IMG/VR virus record: IMGVR_UViG_3300006752_000227
Span: 1 to 23,959 of that record
Strand: one strand, 5' to 3'
DNA: 23,959 nt
From: a virus
The translations under genes and the position numbers were made by a program. Positions 7,988 to 14,748 of this stretch are shown here, in pieces. Below the pieces are notes generated by a model. The model saw nothing but the letters and a program-made list of their open reading frames with translations, was not told the DNA's origin and did no database searches. The first letter of the stretch is position 1, and each line of letters begins with the position of its first letter.

Positions 7988-8016
7988 GCAAATATTAACA
8001 TTCAAAATCTTAAATT

Positions 8017-8136
8017 ATGGAAAACGATTTAATTAAATTTTTGACAATGCAAGTTGAGGCATTGCGGAAACAAAACGAAAAACTACAACAAATTGTAAAA
8101 GAACAAACAGATTATATCTGTGATAATAGACTGTAA
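8017..8136 (+). CDS. Tiny coiled-coil-like ORF, 39 aa
   Basis: The ORF runs from ATG at 8017 to TAA at 8134-8136 and encodes MENDLIKFLTMQVEALRKQN followed by a Lys/Gln-rich helix. Hydrophobic residues recur at heptad-like spacing (I6, L9, V13, L16, L23, I26), which suggests a short coiled coil. It is the first ORF after a promoter-like box and an upstream terminator, which supports it as a real gene. Function unknown. Confidence 0.5.
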   Translation: MENDLIKFLTMQVEALRKQNEKLQQIVKEQTDYICDNRL

Positions 8137-8140
8137 AAAT

Positions 8141-8239
8141 ATGAATAAATCAAATACATATATTGGTTTGCTAAGCTATTTGCTTTTATCATCAATAGCC
8201 GCCACAATAATTTTTTTTATAACATTAATAATTAAATAA
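8141..8239 (+). CDS. Tiny single-span membrane peptide, 32 aa
   Basis: The ORF starts 4 bases after the previous stop and ends 3 bases before the exonuclease ATG. After MNKSNTY comes an unbroken hydrophobic stretch (about residues 8-31) ending in IIK, so it would form one membrane helix. Tight packing between neighbours supports translation. Function unknown; a small holin-like or superinfection-exclusion peptide is conceivable, but nothing in the sequence shows it. Confidence 0.5.
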   Translation: MNKSNTYIGLLSYLLLSSIAATIIFFITLIIK

Positions 8240-8242
8240 ACA

Positions 8243-9025
8243 ATGGAAACAAAACAAAAAGAAGTAAAAGCGTTATTTGACACAAACGAAGATTATCATT
8301 CATCGCCTGGAATAAGCGCATCAGGTTTAAAATCAATATTTAAAAAATCAGTATATCATTTTTTAAATCAAAAGCCTTTTGAATCCTCTGCAATGGCGTT
8401 GGGTACTGCGGTACATTGCGCAATGCTAGAGCCTGAATTGTACTATAAAGACTTTCACGTAATGCCAAAGATTGACAGACGTACAAAAGCCGGAAAAGAG
8501 CAATTTGCAACAGAGCAAGAAAAAGCGGAAGGAAAATCCTTAGTTGCATTTGACGACCACCAAAAAATAACTGCGATTCTTAACAACTTTAGGAATCACG
8601 ATTTAGCACAAAAATACTGCAAAGGCGAAATTGAATTGTCTCATTATTTAGAACACGAGGGTTTGCAAGTTAGAGTAAGGCCTGACTGTTTAAATAGAGT
8701 TGAGAACTTTATTAGTGACGTTAAAACGTGCCAAGATAATGCACCTATGGCGTTTAAAAGAGACGTTTACAAATATGGGTATCACTTACAATGCGCATTT
8801 TATTCTGATATGTTAGGAATACCGGCAGAAAATTTTAGATTTATAGCGGTTGAAACTAACTATCCTTTTTCGGTAGAGGTTTACGGATTAAGTGAGGAAA
8901 TGATTGACCAAGGGCGTAGAGGTTGGAAAAGAGCGTTTGGCGATTGGAAAATATATAAGCAAACGGGTATTGTTTCAGGGTATAACTGGAATGAATTTTC
9001 TGAGGACGGAAGTTTAATTTTATAA
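8243..9025 (+). CDS. RecE-like PD-(D/E)XK exonuclease
   Basis: The 260-residue protein matches the exodeoxyribonuclease VIII/RecE C-terminal nuclease family (DUF3799). N-terminally it has YHSSPGISASGLKSIFKKS, then the conserved ALGTAVHCAMLEPE and an F-V-MPKIDRRTKAGKEQF segment. The catalytic core shows D148 in RPDC, D159 and K161 in SDVKT, and the helix YGYHLQCAFYSDML with the family's Tyr/Gln pattern. Such enzymes resect double-stranded ends 5' to 3' to give single strands for an annealing protein, here probably the product at 7125. A role in processing concatemers or repairing phage DNA follows from the family and is not shown by this sequence. Confidence 0.88.
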   Translation: METKQKEVKALFDTNEDYHSSPGISASGLKSIFKKSVYHFLNQKPFESSAMALGTAVHCAMLEPELYYKDFHVMPKIDRRTKAGKEQFATEQEKAEGKSLVAFDDHQKITAILNNFRNHDLAQKYCKGEIELSHYLEHEGLQVRVRPDCLNRVENFISDVKTCQDNAPMAFKRDVYKYGYHLQCAFYSDMLGIPAENFRFIAVETNYPFSVEVYGLSEEMIDQGRRGWKRAFGDWKIYKQTGIVSGYNWNEFSEDGSLIL

Positions 9026-9033
9026 AATATAGT

Positions 9034-9276
9034 ATGATTAAAGATCAAGAAATGTTTGAATTAGGTTTTAAAAAAATAAAAACTTATAAAAAAAAACAAA
9101 TTGGAATTAGCTCATATTGTTGGCACAAAAATGGTTTATTCCTTACAATTGAAAAAAATTATGGATCTGATAACTTTAGTTATTTTTTGCCTACTTTAAG
9201 AATACATAATAGAATTATTTATTTTTACAAAGTAAAAAATTTAAAAAAATTATTAAAAATTTTAAAAATTAATTAA
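9034..9276 (+). CDS. Small basic hypothetical protein
   Basis: This 80-residue protein is very rich in Lys, Ile, Phe and Tyr. It has an N-terminal MIKDQEMFELGFKKIKTYKK segment, a middle beta-like part and a Lys/Leu-rich C-terminal helix (YKVKNLKKLLKILKIN). The first segment resembles small phage proteins of the 'mf-eLGf' type found near replication genes, which have no known function. It starts 9 bases after the exonuclease stop and is probably in its operon. Codon use is even more AT-rich than its neighbours, mainly because of the lysines. Confidence 0.6.
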   Translation: MIKDQEMFELGFKKIKTYKKKQIGISSYCWHKNGLFLTIEKNYGSDNFSYFLPTLRIHNRIIYFYKVKNLKKLLKILKIN

Positions 9277-9307
9277 AAAAAAGTCCTAGAAATAGGCACA
9301 AATAAAA

Positions 9308-9448
9308 ATGATAAAAGAAATAAAAGAAAAACATCAAGATGTCTTACACGATTTAATTGCTATTTATAGTGAAACAATAATAATACATTTTTTATCAGAA
9401 AGTATTATTCACAAAGAATCAAGATTAGAAGAACATTTAAAAGATTAA
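9308..9448 (+). CDS. Small hypothetical ORF, 46 aa
   Basis: The ORF runs from ATG at 9308 to TAA at 9446-9448 and encodes a helical peptide with a charged N-terminus (MIKEIKEKHQDVLHDLIAIY), a hydrophobic centre (ETIIIHFLSES) and a charged end (RLEEHLKD). It fills the gap between two better supported genes on the same strand and is preceded by an A-rich stretch like other starts here. Function unknown. Confidence 0.45.
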   Translation: MIKEIKEKHQDVLHDLIAIYSETIIIHFLSESIIHKESRLEEHLKD

Positions 9449-9474
9449 AAATAAAAAAATAAAATTAAGTAAAT

Positions 9475-9954
9475 ATGATTGAAAATTTAGAGTTATTAAG
9501 AAACTTAATTATAAGAAATTTAAAGTTTGATCCTACTTCAAAAAGTAGAATTAGAGATGTTGTCGATGTTAAAAAAATATTTTGTTTAATTGCTTTTTAC
9601 GAGGTTAAAGGTTTTCGTTATGCAAAGGTTGGTAGTTTTTTAGGTATGAATCACGCAACAGTTGTGCATCACGTTAGAACGGCAAAAGATTTGTTAAAGT
9701 ATGATCCACACTTTAAAGAAATGTATAATAAAATCGAGGGCATTTTTTTTATGGCGAATCAAGAGGTTGTTATTTCTGATATTGAAAGTGAAATGAATAT
9801 TCTTTTAATAAAGTTAAAAAGGCTGAGACAGAAAAGAAACGATTATTTAGATAAAAAAGAAAAACAAAAGTTGTTGGCAGAATTTAAGGCTGATGATATA
9901 ATTACAACAAAAACATTAACAGAAAATAAAAATCCTTTATTATGGACGAATTAA
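9475..9954 (+). CDS. DnaA domain IV-like DNA-binding protein
   Basis: This 159-residue protein has the duplex-DNA-binding domain of the bacterial initiator DnaA. Helices follow RIRDVVDVKKIFCLIAFYEVKG, then the signature FLGMNHATVVHHVRTAKDLL (H60 within residues 57-66), equivalent to the DnaA signature G-rDHtTVlHAv-ki. The ATPase domain of DnaA is absent. The C-terminal 60 residues are charged and probably coiled coil (EMNILLIKLKRLRQKRNDYL). It may bind DnaA boxes to help or block initiation, or act as a regulator. It lies about 1.2 kb before the putative phage initiator and origin. The next ORF starts within its last codons. Confidence 0.82.
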   Translation: MIENLELLRNLIIRNLKFDPTSKSRIRDVVDVKKIFCLIAFYEVKGFRYAKVGSFLGMNHATVVHHVRTAKDLLKYDPHFKEMYNKIEGIFFMANQEVVISDIESEMNILLIKLKRLRQKRNDYLDKKEKQKLLAEFKADDIITTKTLTENKNPLLWTN

Positions 9955-10085
9955 AAATAAAAATTGAAAAATCAAAAAAGCATCATTACAACGTAACAAT
10001 CTATAAAGGCAAAAAAATGTTTTTTTCAGAATTAGAACGCTCTGAGATTAGGCACATTATAGAAATTTTAGACAACGCAATTTAA
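9942..10085 (+). CDS. Small hypothetical ORF, 47 aa
   Basis: ATG at 9942 overlaps the end of the DnaA-like gene by 13 bases. Its TAA (10083-10085) shares a base with the ATG of the VRR-NUC gene. This double overlap is the usual sign of translational coupling and strongly supports a real gene. The peptide (MDELKIKIEKSKKHHYNVTI, then a KGKKMFFSELERSEIRHI stretch) is basic with a beta-then-helix pattern. Function unknown. Confidence 0.65.
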   Translation: MDELKIKIEKSKKHHYNVTIYKGKKMFFSELERSEIRHIIEILDNAI

Positions 10086-10456
10086 TGGCTAGAGCAAATC
10101 CATATCAAAAGTATTTAAAGGGCGAGGATTTACTACAAAGGGCCGTAATTAATTATATTCAGATGCAATATCCTGATGCAATTTTTACGCATCCAATGAA
10201 TGAGGGTAAAAGGTCGCCTTTTGAACAATACAAATTAAAATATCTTGGCACTAAGCCAGGTATTCCTGATTTACTTATTTTTACGCCAAACTCAAAAAAA
10301 AGCGGTTTAGCGATAGAATTAAAATATAAGTATAACAAACCTACACCAAAGCAAAAAGAATGGCTTAAATGGCTAAAAAAATGTAATTGGGAGGCTATTT
10401 GGTTAAATAACTTTGAAGATTGTAAAGAAGCTATTGATAATTACTTTAAAAATTAA
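10085..10456 (+). CDS. VRR-NUC domain nuclease
   Basis: This 123-residue protein is a stand-alone VRR-NUC domain, a branch of the PD-(D/E)XK nucleases. In order it shows EDLLQRAVINYIQMQYP (N-terminal helix with the conserved E and Q), HPMNEGKRS, the acidic motif KPGIPDLLIF with D62, and AIELKYKY with E78 and K80 as the ExK motif. PTPKQKEWLKWL follows with the conserved Gln, and a C-terminal helix ends the chain. VRR-NUC proteins cut branched DNA; phage stand-alone versions are thought to work in recombination or replication-fork processing. It is coupled to the ORF before it by a one-base overlap and lies 5 bases before the next. Confidence 0.9.
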   Translation: MARANPYQKYLKGEDLLQRAVINYIQMQYPDAIFTHPMNEGKRSPFEQYKLKYLGTKPGIPDLLIFTPNSKKSGLAIELKYKYNKPTPKQKEWLKWLKKCNWEAIWLNNFEDCKEAIDNYFKN

Positions 10457-10461
10457 AAAAA

Positions 10462-10707
10462 ATGCAATATAAAACTATCTACTTTGACGCTGAAAAACAA
10501 AAAGTGCGTTATACCCAAAGTTCAACAACAGATAAAATAACTAATTATAGTTATATCGGAAAATCAACACGAGTTGAGTTTGATCTATTAATTGAGTTGC
10601 TTTGGTATAAGTACGAGGATAGCGAAATTCCGATAGAAGATTTTAAAAAAATCTTTAATGAACTAAGAAAATTTTGCGATTCATTAAAATATCAGCTAAA
10701 TTTGTAA
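10462..10707 (+). CDS. Hypothetical protein, 81 aa
   Basis: This 81-residue protein lies between the VRR-NUC gene (5 bases upstream) and the initiator gene (15 bases downstream). It has an N-terminal beta-like half (YKTIYFDAEKQKVRYTQS) and a helical C-terminal half rich in Glu, Lys, Leu and Phe. No motif or membrane segment is visible. It most likely belongs to the replication operon. Function unknown. Confidence 0.65.
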   Translation: MQYKTIYFDAEKQKVRYTQSSTTDKITNYSYIGKSTRVEFDLLIELLWYKYEDSEIPIEDFKKIFNELRKFCDSLKYQLNL

Positions 10708-10722
10708 AAATATTTTTTCAAA

Positions 10723-11613
10723 ATGGAAAACAAGAAAAACTATTATGCCGTTATACCGGCAGAGGTACGATACGCTAAAAATTTAAAGGCTAACGAAAAA
10801 TTAATGTACGGCGAATTAACCGCCTTGGCAAATGAAAAAGGGTATTGTTACGCCTCAAATGAGTATTTTGCACAACTTTATGAGGTGTCAAAATCTACTG
10901 TTTCACGATGGGTTTCTAATTTAGAAAGAAACAAATTTCTAAAAATAAAAATGATTTATGAAAAGGGTACAAAGAACATAAAAGAGAGAAGAATTTACAT
11001 TTCTACCCTATTGACGAAAAGCGCAATACCTATTGACGAAAAAATCAATACCCCTATTGACGAAAAGCGCAAGGTTATATATAAATATAATAATATTAAT
11101 AATATAAAAAAGAATAATGTACGAAATGTAAAAGCGCCTATATTTACTGAGATTACTGAAAAGGCGTTTCCACATTTCATAAGCCTTTTTCCTTTAAATT
11201 ATAGACCGAAAACAAAAGCACAAAAAAATAAATGGTTGGAGTGCTTAGATAAAATTCAGCGAATTGATAAATATAATTTACGTGATGTTTACAACGTGGC
11301 AAAAGATTTAAGAGATGACCAATTTTGGGCCAAAAACTTTTTAAGTATTCTTAAATTAAGAAACACAGATAAAAACGGCATTAAGTACATTGATAGGTTT
11401 ATGGATGATTACCGCTCTAAAACTAAACCAATAGGTTACAACAAAATAAAAGGTATTATTGAATACTTTATTTATACCTCCCCGGCAACTGGACAAAAAG
11501 AACTAGGAGCAAAAACAAAAGGCGGAGAGTTATACGAATTTAATATAAAACAAACATTGCAAACAAACGAGTTCCAGGAACTAAAAAAATACGTTCAAGA
11601 TGGCAACAAGTAA
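10723..11613 (+). CDS. Winged-helix replication initiator-like protein containing the putative origin
   Basis: This 296-residue protein starts with a helix-turn-helix/winged-helix domain (about 1-100) of the type found in phage replication initiators: VIPAEVRYAKNLKANEKLMYGELTALANEKGYCYASNEYFAQLY, given in part, then the recognition helix VSKSTVSRWVSNLERN (55-70). A linker (about 95-145) is of low complexity at the protein level. Its DNA carries three direct repeats and an A/T-only stretch, the arrangement of the origin inside lambda gene O. The C-terminal part (about 145-235) has W and D/N residues (NKWLECLDKI, DDQFWAKNFLSILKL) resembling helicase-loader-binding regions of Bacteroidota phage initiators. 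It probably binds the iterons and recruits the primase-helicase at 12401. Confidence 0.8.
   Translation: MENKKNYYAVIPAEVRYAKNLKANEKLMYGELTALANEKGYCYASNEYFAQLYEVSKSTVSRWVSNLERNKFLKIKMIYEKGTKNIKERRIYISTLLTKSAIPIDEKINTPIDEKRKVIYKYNNINNIKKNNVRNVKAPIFTEITEKAFPHFISLFPLNYRPKTKAQKNKWLECLDKIQRIDKYNLRDVYNVAKDLRDDQFWAKNFLSILKLRNTDKNGIKYIDRFMDDYRSKTKPIGYNKIKGIIEYFIYTSPATGQKELGAKTKGGELYEFNIKQTLQTNEFQELKKYVQDGNK
11008..11066 (+). repeat. Three direct repeats (putative origin iterons)
   Basis: CTATTGACGAAAA occurs without mismatch at 11008-11020, 11030-11042 and 11054-11066. Copies 1 and 3 are both followed by GCGCAA. The spacing is 22 and then 24 bases, so copy 1 is read in a different codon phase from copies 2 and 3. 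The repeat is therefore kept as DNA rather than as protein, as expected for initiator binding sites. Confidence 0.8.
11075..11111 (+). other. A/T-only stretch, putative DNA unwinding element
   Basis: Thirty-seven consecutive A or T bases begin 8 bases after the third iteron and lie inside the initiator gene, coding for an Ile/Asn/Tyr/Lys run. Iterons beside an easily melted stretch inside the initiator gene is the lambda-type origin layout. Confidence 0.65.
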
Positions 11614-12010
11614 AAGCCTATCTAAATGGCGTGAATCTGATTTGTTTGATTGGTTATCAAAAAACTATTATAGTTTGTTAGTTGATACTAGCGATAATTT
11701 TTCAAAATCTGATTGTTACGATATTGAAACAAAAAACAGAATCGAATTAAAATGCAGAGCAACGCATTATGACAAACTAATAATTGAAAAACCTAAATAC
11801 CAATATCTAATAAAAGAATCAAAAAAGTTTGGCGATGTTCCAATTTACATAAATAGCACACCAAAAGGAATTTTTTTATTTGAGTTAAAGGATCTAAAAT
11901 TAAAATGGTTTGAAAAACCTCTGCCAAAAACAACAGACTTTGAAAACAACAATTTAACAAACAAAGAAGTAGCGACAATAAATATTAATAAATCAAAACA
12001 ATTAAAGTGA
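11600..12010 (+). CDS. PD-(D/E)XK nuclease-like protein
   Basis: This 136-residue protein overlaps the initiator gene by 14 bases. Residues about 8-60 (LSKWRESDLFDWLSKNYYS, then DCYDIETKNRIELKCR) show a helix followed by D...E-x-K on beta strands, the arrangement of a PD-(D/E)XK active site (Asp near residue 41, IELK at about 49-52). A Lys/Tyr-rich region follows (IIEKPKYQYLIKES) and the C-terminus is Asn/Lys-rich. Such small proteins in phage replication regions are often resolvase- or restriction-like. The assignment rests on the motif alone, and it could be catalytically inactive or a different fold. Confidence 0.6.
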   Translation: MATSKSLSKWRESDLFDWLSKNYYSLLVDTSDNFSKSDCYDIETKNRIELKCRATHYDKLIIEKPKYQYLIKESKKFGDVPIYINSTPKGIFLFELKDLKLKWFEKPLPKTTDFENNNLTNKEVATININKSKQLK

Positions 12011-12180
12011 TGGAAGAAACATTAAAAGAAATAGAGAAATATTTAGAGGTAACATATCCGGATGATTGGTTTTTACCTGGTAAATTAGATATTTTAAGAC
12101 TTAAATTTTTATCAGAGTTAAAACAACAAAAGATTGACGATTTAAAAAAACAAATATCAAAATTAGATAAATTAAAATAA
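12010..12180 (+). CDS. Small acidic-to-basic helical ORF, 56 aa
   Basis: ATG at 12010 overlaps the preceding TGA (12008-12010) in the typical TGATG coupling arrangement. The 56-residue peptide begins METLKEIEKYLEVTYPDDW-like (MEETLKEIEKYLEVTYPDDW) and ends in a Lys/Leu-rich helix (KKQISKLDKLK), probably a short coiled coil. Coupling supports expression. Function unknown. Confidence 0.6.
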   Translation: MEETLKEIEKYLEVTYPDDWFLPGKLDILRLKFLSELKQQKIDDLKKQISKLDKLK

Positions 12181-12186
12181 TTTTTT

Positions 12187-12194
12187 TAATTTAG
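12187..12194 (+). promoter_or_regulatory. Putative -7 promoter box, TAATTTAG type
   Basis: TAATTTAG lies in the context TTTTTTTAATTTAGCGAAAA, 22 bases before the ATG at 12216. It could drive the 45-residue ORF and the primase-helicase gene. No obvious -33 TTTG is present. Confidence 0.5.
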
Positions 12195-12215
12195 CGAAAA
12201 CAAATAATATTTTTT

Positions 12216-12353
12216 ATGAAAACAAGATTAAGAACTAACAATGAAAAAACATCTTTTAGATTAGATGTTATTAAAAATGGAGAATTACAAAAGTTTTATT
12301 TTAATGATGAAACAAAGGCTAAAATTTTTCAAAAAAATATAACAAAAATCTAA
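12216..12353 (+). CDS. Small hypothetical ORF, 45 aa
   Basis: The ORF runs from ATG at 12216 to TAA at 12351-12353 and encodes a basic peptide with alternating hydrophobic residues (TSFRLDVIKNGELQKFYF), so probably a small beta sheet followed by a helix. It lies directly downstream of a promoter-like box and ends 5 bases before a GC-rich palindrome. Function unknown. Confidence 0.5.
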   Translation: MKTRLRTNNEKTSFRLDVIKNGELQKFYFNDETKAKIFQKNITKI

Positions 12354-12358
12354 AACAA

Positions 12359-12378
12359 AAAGGGCGCATGCGCCCTTT
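12359..12378 (+). other. Perfect 20-base GC-rich palindrome
   Basis: AAAGGGCGCA is followed by its exact reverse complement. As RNA it folds into an 8-bp stem with a CATG tetraloop. The + strand continues with A, so it lacks a T-run as a + strand terminator; on the - strand the stem runs into five T. No - strand gene is seen. It lies between a small ORF and the primase-helicase gene and may be a weak terminator or processing site, or a protein-binding site. Confidence 0.55.
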
Positions 12379-12400
12379 AAAAAAAAACAAACAAAACTTA

Positions 12401-14077
12401 ATGAAAACATTTCAAGACTTCAATATTGATGTCGGCAACAAAACGACCGGCAAAATTAAAACACAATGCCCAAAGTGTAGCCATACAAGAAAAAACAAAC
12501 GTGATAAATGTTTGTCAGTAGATTTAGACAAAGGCCTATGGAATTGCCACAACTGCGGTTGGGGAGGAACTACAAAATTTGAGAAAAAGCAAGAATATAT
12601 TGTTCCTCAAAAAATCAAATTAAATATTTCGGAGCCAGTTATTGAATGGTTTAAAGGTAGAGGCATTACAGAGCCAACTTTAAAACATTGGAAAGTAGGG
12701 CAATCAATGGAGTATTTTCCGCAAGTAAACGCAAAGCGTAGGGCCGTAAACTTTAACTACTACCGAGAAAATGAACTTGTAAACGTAAAATATAGAGATT
12801 CGCAAAAGAATTTTAAAATGGTTTCAGGTGCGGAACTTATATTTTATGGCGTTGACAATATTAAAGAAATGGACAAAATTTATATTGTTGAGGGAGAAAT
12901 GGATGCTTTGACTTTACACGAGGCCGGTATTTATTCCGTTTGTTCTGTTCCAAATGGTGCTTCTAAAGGAAGCCAAAGGCTTGAATATTTAGACAACTGT
13001 TGGCAGTACTTTAAAGATAAAAAAGAAATAATACTTTGCACAGATAATGACAATCCGGGAATTGAACTAAGAAAAGAACTCGCTAGAAGGTTTGGAGCAT
13101 ATCGTTGCAAATACGTTGATTTTGGCGATTATAACGACGCTAACGAGATTTTAATATCTAAGGGAGCAGAAACACTAAGGAATGTTATCAAAGGCGCTAA
13201 GAACTTTCCTTTGGAGGGCGTTTTAAATGTTGATGATATTTGGCAATCGGTTTTAAATTACAATGAGGCTGGAGTTAAAAACTATTCAATAGGTTTGCCA
13301 AACTCAGATACATATTTTAAAATGTCTTTGGGAGAGTGGTCAGTTGTTACCGGAATACCAAATTCAGGTAAATCTGATGTTATGGATCAAATATTTTGCA
13401 ACCTTGCAACTACCTACGATATGAGATGCGCAATCTTTGCTCCTGAGTCATTTCCATACGAGGGCCACATAAAAAGAATTGCAAATAAATTAAATGAAAC
13501 TAATTGCGATAGCAACCAATTAAACAACACAAAAGATTTTATTGAAGACCATTTTTTTTGGGTAAAAATAGATTTAGAAAATTTAACTTTAAAAGCAATA
13601 TTAAACCATTTTAAAGAGTTAGTATTTCAAAAAGGAATTAATGTTTGTGTTATAGATCCCTGGAATATGCTCGACCATTCAGCGCAAAGAGACCATTCTT
13701 ATATTGGAAAAGTATTATCAGAAATTACGCAATTTTGTCAGCAAACTAATACACATTTGTTTTTAGTAGCGCACCCTAGAAAAATAGAAAGCGAAAACGG
13801 AAACTATAAAAAGCCAACTCTGTATGATATAAGCGGCTCGGCTGATTTTTTTAATAAAGCGTACAACGGATTGATAGTTTACAGATGCATTGGACAACGT
13901 ACTAAATTTGATTCTGATATTGTAAAAATGTATGTTGAAAAAGTTAAACGAAAAGAAAACGGCCAACTAGGCGATTTTGATATTGCTCCTGATTTTAAAA
14001 ACGGCGGTGTTTATAGGGATGTTGATTTAAATACAAAAAGGTTTGAGGTTGTAACCGATGATAATGTACCATTTTAA
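12401..14077 (+). CDS. DNA primase-helicase (T7 gp4/Twinkle-like)
   Basis: I place the start at ATG 12401 (558 residues). An upstream ATG at 12368 lies inside the palindrome and would add only a Lys/Asn stretch. Domains in order: a zinc-binding domain with C23-x2-C26 and C49-x2-C52; a TOPRIM primase core with VEGEMDAL (E164, D168) and CTDNDNPG (D215, D217); and a RecA/DnaB-type helicase with Walker A GIPNSGKS (318-325, K324), a Walker B-like VCVIDPWNML, and FLVAHPRK. A late basic VKRKENGQLGD segment may supply the arginine finger. It would unwind the fork and make primers. It ends in TDDNVPF, which resembles an SSB C-terminal tip. No separate DNA polymerase is encoded in the window, so a host polymerase is probably used. 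Confidence 0.92.
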   Translation: MKTFQDFNIDVGNKTTGKIKTQCPKCSHTRKNKRDKCLSVDLDKGLWNCHNCGWGGTTKFEKKQEYIVPQKIKLNISEPVIEWFKGRGITEPTLKHWKVGQSMEYFPQVNAKRRAVNFNYYRENELVNVKYRDSQKNFKMVSGAELIFYGVDNIKEMDKIYIVEGEMDALTLHEAGIYSVCSVPNGASKGSQRLEYLDNCWQYFKDKKEIILCTDNDNPGIELRKELARRFGAYRCKYVDFGDYNDANEILISKGAETLRNVIKGAKNFPLEGVLNVDDIWQSVLNYNEAGVKNYSIGLPNSDTYFKMSLGEWSVVTGIPNSGKSDVMDQIFCNLATTYDMRCAIFAPESFPYEGHIKRIANKLNETNCDSNQLNNTKDFIEDHFFWVKIDLENLTLKAILNHFKELVFQKGINVCVIDPWNMLDHSAQRDHSYIGKVLSEITQFCQQTNTHLFLVAHPRKIESENGNYKKPTLYDISGSADFFNKAYNGLIVYRCIGQRTKFDSDIVKMYVEKVKRKENGQLGDFDIAPDFKNGGVYRDVDLNTKRFEVVTDDNVPF

Positions 14078-14088
14078 AAATAAAACAA

Positions 14089-14748
14089 ATGAAAAAAATT
14101 AAAATTTTAAATTTATACGCTTGTTTAGGCGGAAATCGTTACAAATGGGATGAGGTAACAGAGGTTGAAGTTACTGCTGTGGAATGGGATAAAGAACTTG
14201 CAAACCTATACCAAGAACGTTTCCCAAATGATAAAGTAATAGTAGCAGATGCACACCAATACTTATTAGACCATTACAAAGAGTTTGATTTTATCTGGAG
14301 TTCCCCACCTTGTCCAACGCATAGCCGCGCAAGATATTGGAATTCATCTAATTATGATACAAAAACAAAACCGATTTTTCCAGATATGAAATTATATGAG
14401 GAAATTTTATTTTTAAAACATTATTTTAAAGGTAAATTTGTTGTTGAAAATGTAATTCCATACTACGAACCACTTATTATTGCGCAAAAAAAAGGTAGGC
14501 ATTTATATTGGACAAATTTTAATTTACCTAATAATTTAAACGATAGGCGTTTTAAAATAAGTTCAGCAAAAAATGAGTTTAATGGTTTATGTAAATTTCA
14601 CGAATATGATTTTAATAAATACAAAGGTGATCAACCATTAAAAAAAATAGCAAGAAACCTGGTAGATTATGAAGCTGGCAAAACTATTTTAGAAACTGCA
14701 TTAGGAATTATTACAAAACAAAACGTTAAACAAACAACTCTTTTTTAA
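14089..14748 (+). CDS. DNA (cytosine-5) methyltransferase, short form
   Basis: The 219-residue protein has the ordered motifs of C5-cytosine methyltransferases: motif I-like LNLYACLGGNRYKW (AdoMet binding), a motif II-like VEWDKELA, and motif IV SSPPCPTHSRAR with the catalytic Cys at 75. Motif VI is VVENVIPYY with E120. A short target-recognition part follows, then RNLVDYEAGKTILETALGI, which matches motifs IX/X. It is much shorter than bacterial enzymes (over 300 residues) but typical of phage versions in Bacteroidota. It would modify phage DNA, probably against host restriction. It starts 11 bases after the primase-helicase stop and overlaps the next ORF by one base. Confidence 0.88.
   Translation: MKKIKILNLYACLGGNRYKWDEVTEVEVTAVEWDKELANLYQERFPNDKVIVADAHQYLLDHYKEFDFIWSSPPCPTHSRARYWNSSNYDTKTKPIFPDMKLYEEILFLKHYFKGKFVVENVIPYYEPLIIAQKKGRHLYWTNFNLPNNLNDRRFKISSAKNEFNGLCKFHEYDFNKYKGDQPLKKIARNLVDYEAGKTILETALGIITKQNVKQTTLF

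Noticed and set aside
9284-9297. Small hairpin CCTA-gaaa-TAGG between two ORFs
   Set aside because: Only four base pairs and no T-run; expected by chance in such sequence.
12368-12400. Upstream start of the primase-helicase at ATG 12368
   Set aside because: It would add only eleven residues rich in Lys and Asn, begins in the middle of a palindrome, and the zinc-binding domain is complete from ATG 12401.
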